Shown: positions 12,001 through 24,000 of the stretch, in pieces
Numbering within the stretch: the stretch's first letter is position 1
How the letters are laid out: every line of letters begins with the position of its first letter
Assembly (NCBI RefSeq): GCF_004798865.1
Contig: NW_025336495.1
Location: 441,701 to 505,700 of the forward strand
Direction of reading: 5' to 3'
Length of the DNA stretch: 64,000 bases
Source: Varanus komodoensis
Lineage: Eukaryota > Chordata > Lepidosauria > Squamata > Varanidae
The notes under the pieces: model-generated
Databases searched by the model: none
Told to the model about the DNA's origin: nothing
The model's input: only the letters and a program-made list of their open reading frames with translations
Position numbers and translations under genes: made by a program

Positions 12001-15000
12001 TTCCTCTTCCCTGCTCCAGGCCCCGGCCGGGGCTCCAGTCAGCACCACTTGCCCTGGGAGGGGCCCGCTGCCCCCCCACCCCAGCTCGCCCTCTACCTGT
12101 CCGCTGCCCCAACCCGCTTGGCCAGCTGCTGGCCACTGGGCAGCCCCCCCCCACGAAGCACGCGCCTGCGGAGCCAAGGCAGAGGCACAGGGGCTGCCCC
12201 CCCACCGCCTCGAGCTCCCTGCCCCCACGGGGGCTCCCGCACCTGGCTGGCGCCCCTCTTGCAAGCGATGGCAGCGTGGAGCGCGGCTGCGCCGGCCCTC
12301 TCGATGGCCTTCTCCCGCAGTCCGCCGAGCCAGAGCCGCCCCATCGGGTGTGTCTGCGGGAGAAAGCGGCCCACTCTCCGGATGCCAATTCCCGGGCACT
12401 TCCCCCTGCGGGCAGCAGCAGGCTGCACGGCCGAACACGCACAGGGCGGCCTCGTGGGGGGCGCCTTTCTCCCTGGGTCTTCCTCCCGCACCGGACCACC
12501 TGTCTGGCAGCTTCCTCACTTTGGAGGGGCTGATCTTGGGTTGACCCTGGCGAAGGCACCGTAGGCTGAGGGTCTGGGCATTCCCCTTCCCCTGGCTCAG
12601 GGGGACACTTTATCCACCTTAGCTCATGTTTTTCTCTTCCTTAAAAAGACCAAATTTCATAACATCTGCATGCACTTCACAGCAGTGGCAGAAGTGATAA
12701 AAGGGGGGCTCTGTGGCATACCTGGAGAACAAAAGGAGCAGGTGAGCGACAGGTAGCGCCCCCACGTGGCCTGCTGAAGGTCCCGGCAGCATCTCCAGGG
12801 AGGGCTGAAAATACAGCTGCCCAAACCCAGGAGAGCCGTGGCTGCCAGTCACGGGTGGACCGGAGCAGCTTCCTACGCTCCTCAAAGGGAGGGAACCCTC
12901 CCTCCCTCTCAAGGGAGGGTGTTCTGCAGCTCGTGCGCCAGACCAGAAAATGCCCTGCCTCTTGCGTTCCGGGAACCATGCTTCCGAAGGCAGCGGGATG
13001 CACAGCAAGAGCCCCTGATGCCGAACATGGACGCCGGTTGCACACGAAGTGGCAGCCATTCCAAAAAACTGCCACCCAAGACTATTTAGGGCTTTGCAAG
13101 AAGCACCAACAAAAGCCAAACGGTCCACCGGGGAGCCAGCACAGACATACCAATTGGTGGGCTGACATGGTCAGCTGCAGAGAGATATAGTTCAGGGGCC
13201 AGCCTTCCACTTTCTCCAAGTAGCCGGTCCACAACAGCTTCCCAAGGGTCAAAAGTGTTGCCAGGCGAACCTAACGAGCAGAGGAAGGAGAGCGGGGAGA
13301 CAGGGGCCAAGGACAGGAGAACCGGGGTCAGAACAGAAAGATCTCTCAGCTCAGCCTCGTCCAGTTTTCCAATATTACATTCAATTTTATAAAGTACATA
13401 TGAAAACTTATATGCTTCTTTTACAGTTCTCCTAATTATGTGCATTTTGTACAGATTTTGGCCAAATATACACATTTCACAAATTCTTTTGCAAAGAATT
13501 TTCCTTTTAAGTATCTCCAGTGGATATGTTTAACTGCTTGTCATTGGCTCAGAAAATTTAGACATCAGGCCAACAAGAAAGATGACCAGCCAGCCAGCCG
13601 GCCGGCCAGATCTGTGCTCAACTGTCAGGGGTGCAGGGGGCTCTGCAGTGGCTTGGGCTGAAGGCCTGGGCGGCCCCTGCGAATTCTGCCGCTGCATGGC
13701 TCCATGATGCCTCCCTGCCTTTCGGCAGAGCCCTCTTCCCTGAGGGTGGAGTTCCGGAAACGAGAAAGGCAGGCCCAGCAAAGGAGAGCCGTGTGGAGGA
13801 AGAGCTGATGGGACACTTTGGGAAGGGACTAAGGGAGGCTGGAGCACTTTCGTCTCGCTCAGCCTTGAAAACAAGCCCAGTTTCCCATGCCCTCCTGCTA
13901 CTTGTCCCCTTTGAGCTAGTGCTCAAAATGCCCTCCCAGCTTCGCTGACGAAGCAATACAGGCACTGCTAGATACGCGGCACGTCGAAAGGCCTCACACA
14001 GCTTTTCTGCCTTTCCCTCTGAAAGGATTTGCTGCCGGAGAAATAAGCTGGAAGACGTGACAGCGGGAAGGTTATGAGAGGAAGGCCGCAACGGGTAGGC
14101 CAAGGTTCAGCGGAGGAGCCGGGGTCTGGGCTCCCCGTGAAGGCTTCTTCAGTTTTATCTGGGAAAGAACAGGGCTGGAGCCCCCCAAAGCTGGCGCCAA
14201 GATGCCACACATTATGTGGAGCTCTCCGAGCACAAGCCTGCGAAGAGGTGCAGCCAGCCCACTATTTGGAGCAGGCATCCTCTCGGAGCCAGAGAGGCCT
14301 CTCGGGTACCTGGAGAGCCTGCTGGAGACTCACAAGGAGGCCGGGCTGCAACAAACACGCTCACAGCGCAGACCCACCAACGCACGCACGTGCACACACA
14401 CAAAACCAAGACGCTTGATTGTGAAGACTCAGGGAGGGAAGAACGCTCAGCAGAGAAGCCAAGGGGCCTCGTCCGGGCTCAGGCCAAGTTCACCTCGGGA
14501 GCCCTTCCGGGGGGCACGTGCAAGCAGCTGAAAGCGAGAGGGCGGGCCTTTCTGAGCATCGAGCATGCTCCTGCTTGCCTGTAGCCTTCTGGAATGGGGA
14601 GCACACAGCATAAAGGCCCCCGAAGCACCCCCTTCCTGAGCTCTTTGCCCGTGTTCCAGAGGACGGCAGCCCTTTCACGCAGTGCTTAAGCAAAGAGCGG
14701 AACTCGGTGGAGGAACGGAAAGGCCGGGCTGCGTGCTGGGCGGCCACCGACGGCGGAGTCCTCATTTGGCCGCAGACGGTCAAGCTGAAGCAGAGCAGGC
14801 TAAAGGTCCCGGACTGGAAGCGGGTTCCCCCTGGCCCTGGTGCTCACCCGGCTGCGCTCGTCCCCCAGCACGGCCTTCACGGCCTTCACACACAGCAGCC
14901 TCTTGCTCCAGAGCTCGGGCACTGAAAGAGAGAGAGCAGCTCGCTGTTCTGGGCAAGGCGGGCCAGAGATCACAAGAGACACCCATCCCGGGGCAAACGG

Positions 15001-18000
15001 GCCAGCCAGCGCTGCGGACCCAGTGAGAGCAATGGTGGCAAAGCGAGACTTCCAGAGCATTCTTCTGCATGAATTTGCATTCCGTTTCGTCTTTGGATGT
15101 CGCAGGTACAGGAATCCGCAGGATTCGCCTTCCGGCATTCCTGCCCTCCCACCACTGAGCCAGCAGGAGAATCGAGACGGATCTCCACTGAAAAATCCTC
15201 CACAAGCTCCTCTCTGCCCAACATCATCCAGACTGCGACCTCCGTCCTCTTTGGCTGCTTTGCAGCTCATCACATCCGGAAGGTGCCTGGCTGGGGGGAC
15301 GCTGGCTGAGCAGCAGGCGTGTGGGGAGCTGGCCCACCGTGCCGCCGGCCCCGCTTCCCCTTACTAGCGCTGGAGGGCACGGTGCCCCAGAGGGAGGCTG
15401 AAGCCCTGCCACCGCTGCCCTTCCGGCCCCACTGCCGCCAGATCCCGCCCCGCACGCTCCTCACGCCTGGCGCCGATGATCTCGGCCAGCAGGGACAGCA
15501 GCACCACCCGCGTCTCCTCTCGGCCGTCCTCCAGCTTCCTCTGGAAGACCCACAGCAGCTCCGAAGGGTGTGAACGGGCTGTGGGGAGGCAGCAGGTGCA
15601 CAGGGGCTTTCAGCCGCAGCAGAGACCCTGTGCACCCCAGCCCCACCCCGGGTTCCCAGTGGCCCCCGGCCGGCCGGCCTGCCTTTCCTGCCGTACCCAG
15701 CCGCAGGAAGATCTGCGAGATGGCTGCCACATTCTCCGTGCACTGCGGCTGAGGGCGCGCCTTCTCTCCGCCGCTGCTGCAGATCTGGGGAGAGGCAGGT
15801 GCTGAGAGGGGCCCTCGCACTGCCGGGAAGGCTGGGAAGGGAAGGGCGGCTGCCCCCTGCCCCCAGGGTCAAAAAGACCCTCCAGTCTGGCAGAGCAGCC
15901 CCAGAGGTGTGCCTCAAATCGGCCCTCCCCAGAGGGCCTCCGGGGGGCCCTTTCCGGCCACCCCCCGTCCTGGCAGAGGGGCCCCTGAGGGGAAGGGCAG
16001 CCCTGCCGGGATCTCCCACGGTGCCCAAGGAGGCTGGGGGCTCCAGCCGGCCAGGCCAGGCCAGGCCAGGGACAGAGCCTGCCGGGCCGTGTCCAGTGCG
16101 GCGATGGCGTGGGTGACACCGAGCAGCCGATGCCACGCCATCGAGGCCGCTGGCGCCCGCTCGGCCCACTGTGCCGGAGCTGCCCTCGCCCGGCCCTACC
16201 TGGCGGACCAGGCTGCGCGTGAGGGGCTCCACCTGCATCCGCGGAATGGGGTGGTCGTTTGCCAGGGAAGCTTCCATGATCTGGACCAGGATCTGCGACA
16301 GAAGGACCGGAGGGCATCTCTCTCCCCTGGGCAGCCGGAGAAGTGGCAGCCACAGTGCCCGCCCCACCGGGGGCAAGGGCAGGCGAGCAAGATGGGAAGG
16401 GCAGGAAGACGGAGGCAGGCAGAGCCGCAGAGGAGGCTGGCTGGGCCGGGGAGTGCTGCGCAGCAGCCCCAGGTCGTGGGCACTGGCCGGCTCGACCCGC
16501 AGAGGTGCCGGAGTCAGCATTACATGCAGTGCCGGTCACACTGCTCGTTCCAGGATCCAGCCCCGCTCGTGACCCCTGGGAGCCTCCGGGCTCCCCCCTC
16601 GGGGTATTGGCCCACGTGAGCGAGCGTCGAGTCAGGCTGTCTGGGCCTTCTGCAGCCCACGTGACCCGTCCCATTCTGGAAGGCCCATTTGTGGGGGGGC
16701 ACCGGCCGAACGGGCAGGGGCAACGCCTCAGGCGTGCATGTAGCTTGGCCCAAGGCTACTCAAGGGGGGTTCTTCCACCCTCCTGCGAGGGGAAATTGGC
16801 CCGAGGATGAGGAGCGCCCAAAGCGCCGGGGGGAGGGCGGGCGGAGGGCAAAGTCTGCTGCTGGAGGGGGGGAGCCCCAGGGCCGGGGGGCGCCTCCGTG
16901 GGCTGCAGCGGCCCCTCGCCAGCGGCTCACCTTCGTGATGTGCAGGGTGTCGATGCCGCTCTCGTACTGCGCCAGCAGCAGGCAGATGTCGCGGTGGACC
17001 TGGGCCTGGGCCTCCGCCCGGGTCAGAAGGATGCTCAGCATGGGTCCCAGCATCTTCAGCACCGCCAGCTTGACCTGCCGGGGGGCACAGCAGCTTGAGG
17101 GGCATGGCTGCGGCGGCTCACCAGGCCCCAGAGCGCACGCCCTGGCCCACGGGGCCGCCTCACCGCCGGGCAGGGCAACCAGGAGCTCCCAGCTGGCCTG
17201 GCAGGCAGCTCACCTGGGAGTCGCTTCCGGGCAGCCAGGTGCGGGTGATGTGGGCATAGAGTGGGAGCAGGTAGGCAGAGAACTGCTGGAGGCTGATGCG
17301 TGGGTAGGAGCTCCTCTCCCAGGTCTGCAGGTAGACCCGAATCGCCTGGCACATCTGCTCCAGGGCTTGGCCGTGTGGGGGAGAGCAGAGGGGACCAGGT
17401 TGCCGGCACGCGGGGAAGCCCTGGTGCAGGTCCCCTGCCAGCCCCTCCCTCCAGGAGCCCACCCCCTCGCCAGCACGGCCCTTGCCCTCGCCCCTCCCCA
17501 TGGCTCCTGCTTGCGTGCTCGCTTGGCGGGTTCTCCTGCTCCTCGTTCCCTCCCCCACCTGGGCCAGGGCAAGGGGCAGCTGGTGAGCCAGCTGACTGCC
17601 CTGGAGCAACAGAGGGGCAAGTGCGGGGGGGGGGATGCCAGGGGCCCCCGCCCTTGGCGAGTCTGGATGTTGCCTCCGCCTAGCATGCAGTTAATCCAAA
17701 GAGGCGCCCCGTGTACTCCAGGCTGTTCCAAAGAAACATTTTGGGGAACCTCTTGCTCACAACATTCAGGCCAGCCCTCAAGGAAAAAAGAAACCAGCTA
17801 GAAAGGCAGTCGGGCCATTGGATGGGCACAGAATTAAAGGAGCGCTGAAGGGGGATGAGCGGTATCATCTGCAGATATGCAGATGATACCACTCTACTGG
17901 CAGAAAGTGAAGAGGAACTAAAGAGCCTCTTGATGCGGATAAAGGAGAAGAGCAAAAAGTTGGCCTGAAACTCAACAGTAAGAAAACTGAGATCATGGCA

Positions 18001-21000
18001 TCTGGTCCTATCAATTCCTGGCAAATAGATGGGGAAGAAATGGAGGAATGGAGGTAGTGACAGATTTTATTTTCCTGGGCCCCAAGATCATTGCAGATGG
18101 GGACTGCAGCCAAGAAATTAAAAGACACTCGCTCCTTGGGAGGAAAGCTATGGCAAATCTAGACAGCACACTGAAAAGCAGAGACATCACCCTGCCAACG
18201 AAAGTGTGTATAGTCAAGGCTATGGTTTTCCCAATTGCAATGTATGGCTATGAAAGCTGGACCACAAGGAAGGCTGAGTGCCGAAGGATTGAGGCCTTTG
18301 AATTGCGGTGCTGGAGGAGACGCCTGCGAGTCCCTTGGACCGCAAGGCGATCAAACCGGTCAGTCCTGGAGATCAACCCTGACTGCTCTTTAGAAGGCCA
18401 GATGCTGAAGATGAAACTCAAATACTTTGGCCACCTAATGAGAAGGAAGGACTCCCTGGAGATGACCCTAATGCTGGGAACAATTGACGGCAAAAGTAGA
18501 AGGGGACGGCAGAGGATGAGGTGCCTAGATGGTGGGCATGTCGTGAGCGGAGTTGGCTGGAGCCAGGGGTCAAACTAGATGGCCTGGGAGACCCCTTCTG
18601 ACTAGCTCTGTTTCTATGTTTCTATGTTTAGATGGAGTCACTGAAGCAGTCGGTGTGAGCTTAAGTGGACTCTGGGAAATGGTGAGGACAGGAAGGTCTG
18701 GAGGAATGTTGTCCTTGGGGTAGCGATGCGTCAGACATGACTTTGTGACTAACAACAACAAAGATAGAATTCATAAGCGCACAGAGGGACAAGTCCTGCT
18801 GAAAAGGAATCAGTGCGGCTTCCAAAGGGTAAGCCCTGTCTCGCCGACCTATTTGGGGGCTTTGGGTCATCCCATGAAGCTGGTTTGCAGGAGACTCAGG
18901 GCAGTTGAAGGATGACATTCACTGCCACAGAAGGTGGAGACAGCCACCAATCCCGATGGTGTTGGAAGGGGATCAGTTCTCCCCTGCAAGGAAGGCTCCC
19001 AGCCTCGCTGGCGACGTGCCTGTGGCCTGCCTGCATGTGCCAGTCGCTGGGGAGTGTGGCAGGCACAGGCCTCGCACCCTGCCGTCTGGGGGATCCCTCA
19101 GGCAGCTGCTTTGCCACTGGCTGTGTGGAATGCCGGCCTGGATGAACTCTGGTCTGACCCTGCAGGACTCCTCCTATGTCCTGAGATGTTTCAGGCTGCA
19201 ACTCCCCCAGCTCTGGCCAGCACAGGCCACGATCAAGGAGAGAAGGAGCTGCAGAAGCAGGCGGCATGGGGGAGGAAGGGGGCAGCGAGGCCAGGATTGC
19301 TCGTACGTGGACTGCTGCTGGGACGGGTCCTCAGTAAGTCCCCAGCTGGGCTGGCCTGTAATGCTGGCCACGGACAGGGTGGACAGGCGAGCAGAAGGGG
19401 GGGCAGCAGAAGCCAGGCCGGCAGCTGGCCAGGGCGAGCAGCGCCCCCAAGGGGGAGACTCTCACCCAGTGCCCAGCACGGCCAGACAGACATGCCGTCC
19501 AGGGTAGGGCTCAGCTCAGGGCCCTGCAGAGGTGTGGGCCCTGCAGACTCCCTCCCGTCGGCCGGGGCCACCTACGCACGCCAGCCAGACTTGGTGCGCC
19601 CAGAGGCCTCACTGGGGCGGGGCCCCCCGGGGGCCTGGGTCGCCGGCATTGCCTGGCCCCGGGCAGGGGCAGTGACGGCAGGGGGGCTGAGGCTGCTTCC
19701 CGGACTGACCTGCGCAGAGGGCCCTGCGCCGCCTGCTGTCCTCGGTCTGGCGTGTCACGGTCTGCAGGGTGGCCAGCGTGAGGCCCAGGAAGGGGATGCA
19801 GCTGTGCACTGTGGTGAGCAGGAAGCGCTGCTGGGCGCAGGATGCGGCCTGTGAAGGGGGTCCTCCGTCCCGCGCAGCAGCCCCACCAAGATGGACCGGG
19901 GTGTCCTCTGCGAGAAGCCAGGGACGGTGTGCTCCAGAAGCCAGAGGGGGCCAGGGCTCGCTGAGGGGGCCCTCTAGGGGGCCAGGGACAGCTGAGGGGG
20001 CCCTCTAGGGGGGCCAGGGACAGCTGAGGGGGCCCTCTAGGGGGGCCAGGGACAGCTGAGGGGGCCCTCTCTGGGGAGCCTTCTGCAGCTGGGGGCCTCC
20101 AGCAGGAAGGCCCTCCCCCTTGTCGCTGCCTTCAGCGCCTCTCTCAGGGGCGGTGCCTGGAGGACGGCTCCAGGGGAGGCCCTGTCATGCTTCCGGACCT
20201 GCCTGTGGCTCAAGAAAGGAGGCGGGAACCTCCGCTCATTGTCAGGAGGAGGGCTGTAGTGCTGTGGTACAGCCCCGCCCGGTGTGCTGAAGGCCTGGTC
20301 GAACCTCTGGGAGCACCTCCAGATATGGCTGGAGGAAGCCCTGCCCGAAGGCCTGCTGGCGGCGCTCAGCGCTCGCAATGGGGGCCCGGCCGGGACCAGC
20401 AGACCTGGCTGGGCCTGCGCTGCTGCTGCCGGGGTCCCCACCCGAGACCGGCTCTTGGTGCAGAGCCGCAAGGACGTGTGCTTCACGCCACTTCCGGAGC
20501 CCCGGCCGCGCACGCAGAAGGCCCTGGCCTGACCCCCAGCAGGCTGGAAGATCCCCAGCCGCCTCAATCTGGAGGGCCGCTTTGGCCGGGCCGGGCGGGC
20601 CACAGCCTGAGGCTCTCTGTTCCACGTGCCGGCAAGACAAGGCAGGGCCACGCTCAGGGCTTCCCCGCAGCCTTGAGCGCATGGACTCTGTGGCAGGATG
20701 TGGGGATGGCGTCTGCCGCCTGGCCTGCTCTCCTCCGGCCGACGCGCTTCCCCCCCTCTGGGCCCTGCGCTGGTTCCCCGTCCCCGGGAAGGCTACGCGG
20801 CCGCCCTTGCCCACACAGGCGAGCCACAGCTTTGGCACCGGTCTTGGCAAGGAGCTAGTCCCAGGGGCAACTGAACTGCAGCCCCCAGCCCTCCGGGACA
20901 CAACGGAGGAGCAGCTGCAGGGAGCGCTGCTCTTGGGAGCCGTGCACGAACGGTGTGCCCCAGAACCGGTCGGTGAGGAAGGAGTCGGCCCAGCTATGAA

Positions 21001-24000
21001 GGGCCCCCACAAGCCGCAGAGGCGGCTGCCCACGGTGCCGCTGGCTGATCTGGCCCTCCGTCAGAGATCGCTGCCCGCTCGGCCCAGTCCCCGCAGCCGG
21101 CAGCCGGGTGACCCAGACTCAGAGCGACAGCAGCTGCCCTTGCGCCCCTGGGGAGGCAGGGTGGGGCTAAGGTGGGTGTGTAAAAGCCAGCACCAGCCCC
21201 CTTCTGAGTCAGGACTTTGATAGCTTAGATGGCTCTGGGGGACAGAAGCCCCAGCCCCACGCCCCGCGACCTGCCCCTTCCCGCCCCCCTACCATTGCTG
21301 ACTGCGAGCTTGCCCAAGGTGAGAAGGGTGAACTCATCGGGCTCCACGAAGGGCCGGAGCTGCCGCTGAAGCTCCGTCATGATGGGGTGGAAGTGCTGGC
21401 GAGCGAAGGTCACCAGGGTGTTGCTGGCAGCCGAACGGAGCTCCTGGGACACCTCTTGCTGGGAGGGGGGAGATCAGAGAGCACGTCGGAGTAGCATTAT
21501 TAACCGTTATAATGATGCTTCAAGCTGACCAGATGCCTTTCTTAACAGAAACAAAGAAGGCTCGAGGGTTCTTGTAGCAGCAGCTAAAACATACTCAAAG
21601 CTGAAGGAACTCAGAGCCGCTAAGAAGAACGGGAAAAGCCAGGACTGGGAATACAGCCACCTCCAGAGCTGCCAGATGCTGGAGAGCAGGGAAGGTTGAA
21701 ACTGGACACTGGAAAGTCACAGCACTGGTGCCAGCAGCATCGCTGGGAAGGTCATTCCCCCACTGGGGACCACCAGCAGGAAGGCCCCCGCCTCCGAGAC
21801 CCCCTTGAGACGGCGTCAGATGCACAGAACAAGACAGACAGGCCGAGATCAGCCAGCTGTGGGCAGGCAAGAGAAGACAGCTGCTGCCACGTCTGAGCAG
21901 GAACCAAGAGCCACGAGACGCGGCTGCACAGAATGCCTTCCCCAGGCAAATCAGCAACGGCGTCAGCCACCGTATGTCTGCAGTGAAAAGAAGTGGCTTC
22001 AGGGAGCACGGGTCCACCCGCAAGGCATGCTTGAAGCGTACAAAAAAAAAAAAAAAAATCCAGGTCACCCAAAGACTTCATCGGAAAAATGTCTTCGCAA
22101 GAGGCTACGCTTCCCGGAAGTTGGCCTGCTGGCCAGGGACGGGCTGCGCCTCACAAGCACTGGGAAGGAGGTGCCTGGGCCCCGCACGGGCAAGTTTGTC
22201 AGGGGGACTCGCAACCGGACCCCGCAGGGGAGGGAGACGCGCACCTGGGTGTCACGACGACGGCGGCTCACGCGCCGCAAGCAAGCGAGCTGCTCTAATC
22301 GTGCCCGGTAACAGCCTTCCAAGCAACGATGGAAGAAAGCTGGAGACGAAGGCACGGGCTCTTTCGTGTCTGTCTGCTAAAGCCCAGAGTATGGGAAACA
22401 CACATCACGGACTCGAACTCGCAGTACAAGAGGGCAACTACAACCTGACTGGTGCGAGCCCACCAGTGAGGGGGTCCTTGGAGGGGCTGCAGATCACAGC
22501 ATGAAGAGCCCCCAGCGCCACGTGGCTCTGCTTCTAGGGAAGAGGCTGATCTGTTGCGATGCCTTTGAGGGTCCTCTTACTCTGTCTTGCCGATGGCATT
22601 GCAAAATTAATTTTGTTTAATTTCTTCGCTCCATCTTCTAAACGAAGATCTGGTGTCAGGTGAACAGATCAGGTTTATCTGGAAACCTGATCAGTTTGAA
22701 AGCATCAAGGCCACACGAGAAACAAGGGCTTATTTACAATTGCCTTCCAGATATTGTTGTTTTCTCCCCAAGTTTTTTCTTCCCCTTTCCCTCTCCCCAC
22801 AAGCCAAGGGACTATATAACCTGCCATCTTCAGCAAAAAGGACTTTGAAAAACAACCCCAAAATGCTTATGCCTGACCTGCTCTTCTTTATCTAACTGCT
22901 AATAGGGATGTAAAGCTACAAACTCATTTGTTGATTTTACCAGAAGGGTGTGGGGACTGGCACTTTGGGGGGGGGGGGGGGAGTGATTGGCACGGATCAG
23001 ACGCCATTCCTCTTTTTCTCTTTGAGGTGAAAATGCTGTGAGAGAAAGGCGCAGAAGCCCTAATTCTCGGGGATGGGTCAGAAACTGACCTGCAGAATTT
23101 ACCACGAAAGTGGCCTTGGGATTCCTGGATGGCCCTGCTTCTGGGAAAAGGAGAAACAGAGAACTCCCGTCCTCTAAGAGTGGAAGAGAGAGCCAAAAGC
23201 GTGATGCGGTTAAATTTTCTTGACTCTGGCAATTGCGCTATAGTGCTGTTGGAGCCATCGGCTGGACTTTGGAAAAATCAGACTTGGGAAGCATTAATTT
23301 GATAGAGGTTGGATGATTAGAGGAACACTGGTTTGACTGGCAGATCCACAGACAATCAGCCAGAGTCACCAGAGAACACTAGATCTCTTTCTTAATAAAT
23401 TAACTCATACTAATTTTGGACTAACAATAATTAATAACTGTAACTTCCTGACAGTTAGAACCCCGAGGGTATGGAATGGACTTCCACAGAGGGTGGTTGA
23501 AACCCAAATGGTGCGGGGGTGTACAGATAAGCTAGACATCCGCATGGGAGGCATGTCATGAGCTGAGCCAGCTGGAGCCAGGGGTCAGACTAGATGGCCT
23601 GGGAGGACCCCCTTACTTGCTCTGCTTCTATGTTTTTACTTTTCTAATCAATTTAATACACAGGCATTTAATATACACAAAATATACTAATTTGATCATT
23701 TCTTGCCCACCATTCCCTTTTTTTCCTAGCTTTTTTTTTCTATTCAAAGTCTACCCTTTCTTCTTCTTTTCTCTAATGTATCAATATTCACCCTATGCAA
23801 AATTTTGGAAGAGTTTTTTCTCTTGCTATTTTAGAATTAAAGTGTTAAATTGTCATACGATTAAGAAACAAATGATAAAATAAAGAATTGCAGCAGAGAC
23901 TTTCAAGGACAAGATGAAGAGGGCAAAACTTGTGAGCAAGACGATGAATCTTACTTTCCAGATTGGCTGGAGAGAACCTAACGTGTCTATGAACATCAAA

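Noticed and set aside
479-12564. Dozens of long overlapping open frames on both strands
   Set aside because: High GC makes stops rare. Their products are Pro/Gly/Arg/Ala-rich and cross well-supported MROH splice sites; only short segments match the family.
12617-12722. Minus-strand frame reading YATEPPFYHFCHCCEVHADV after a good acceptor
   Set aside because: No matching donor, no family similarity, and the neighbouring MROH exons join in phase without it.
13968-14103. Minus-strand frame reading LRQQILSEGKAEKLCEAFRR, exon-like
   Set aside because: No convincing splice sites, and the exons on either side join in phase and in family order without it.
20378-21220. Plus-strand open frame of 280 codons in an MROH intron
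   Set aside because: Biased composition and no family resemblance; the minus strand of the same stretch looks more protein-like and was reported instead.
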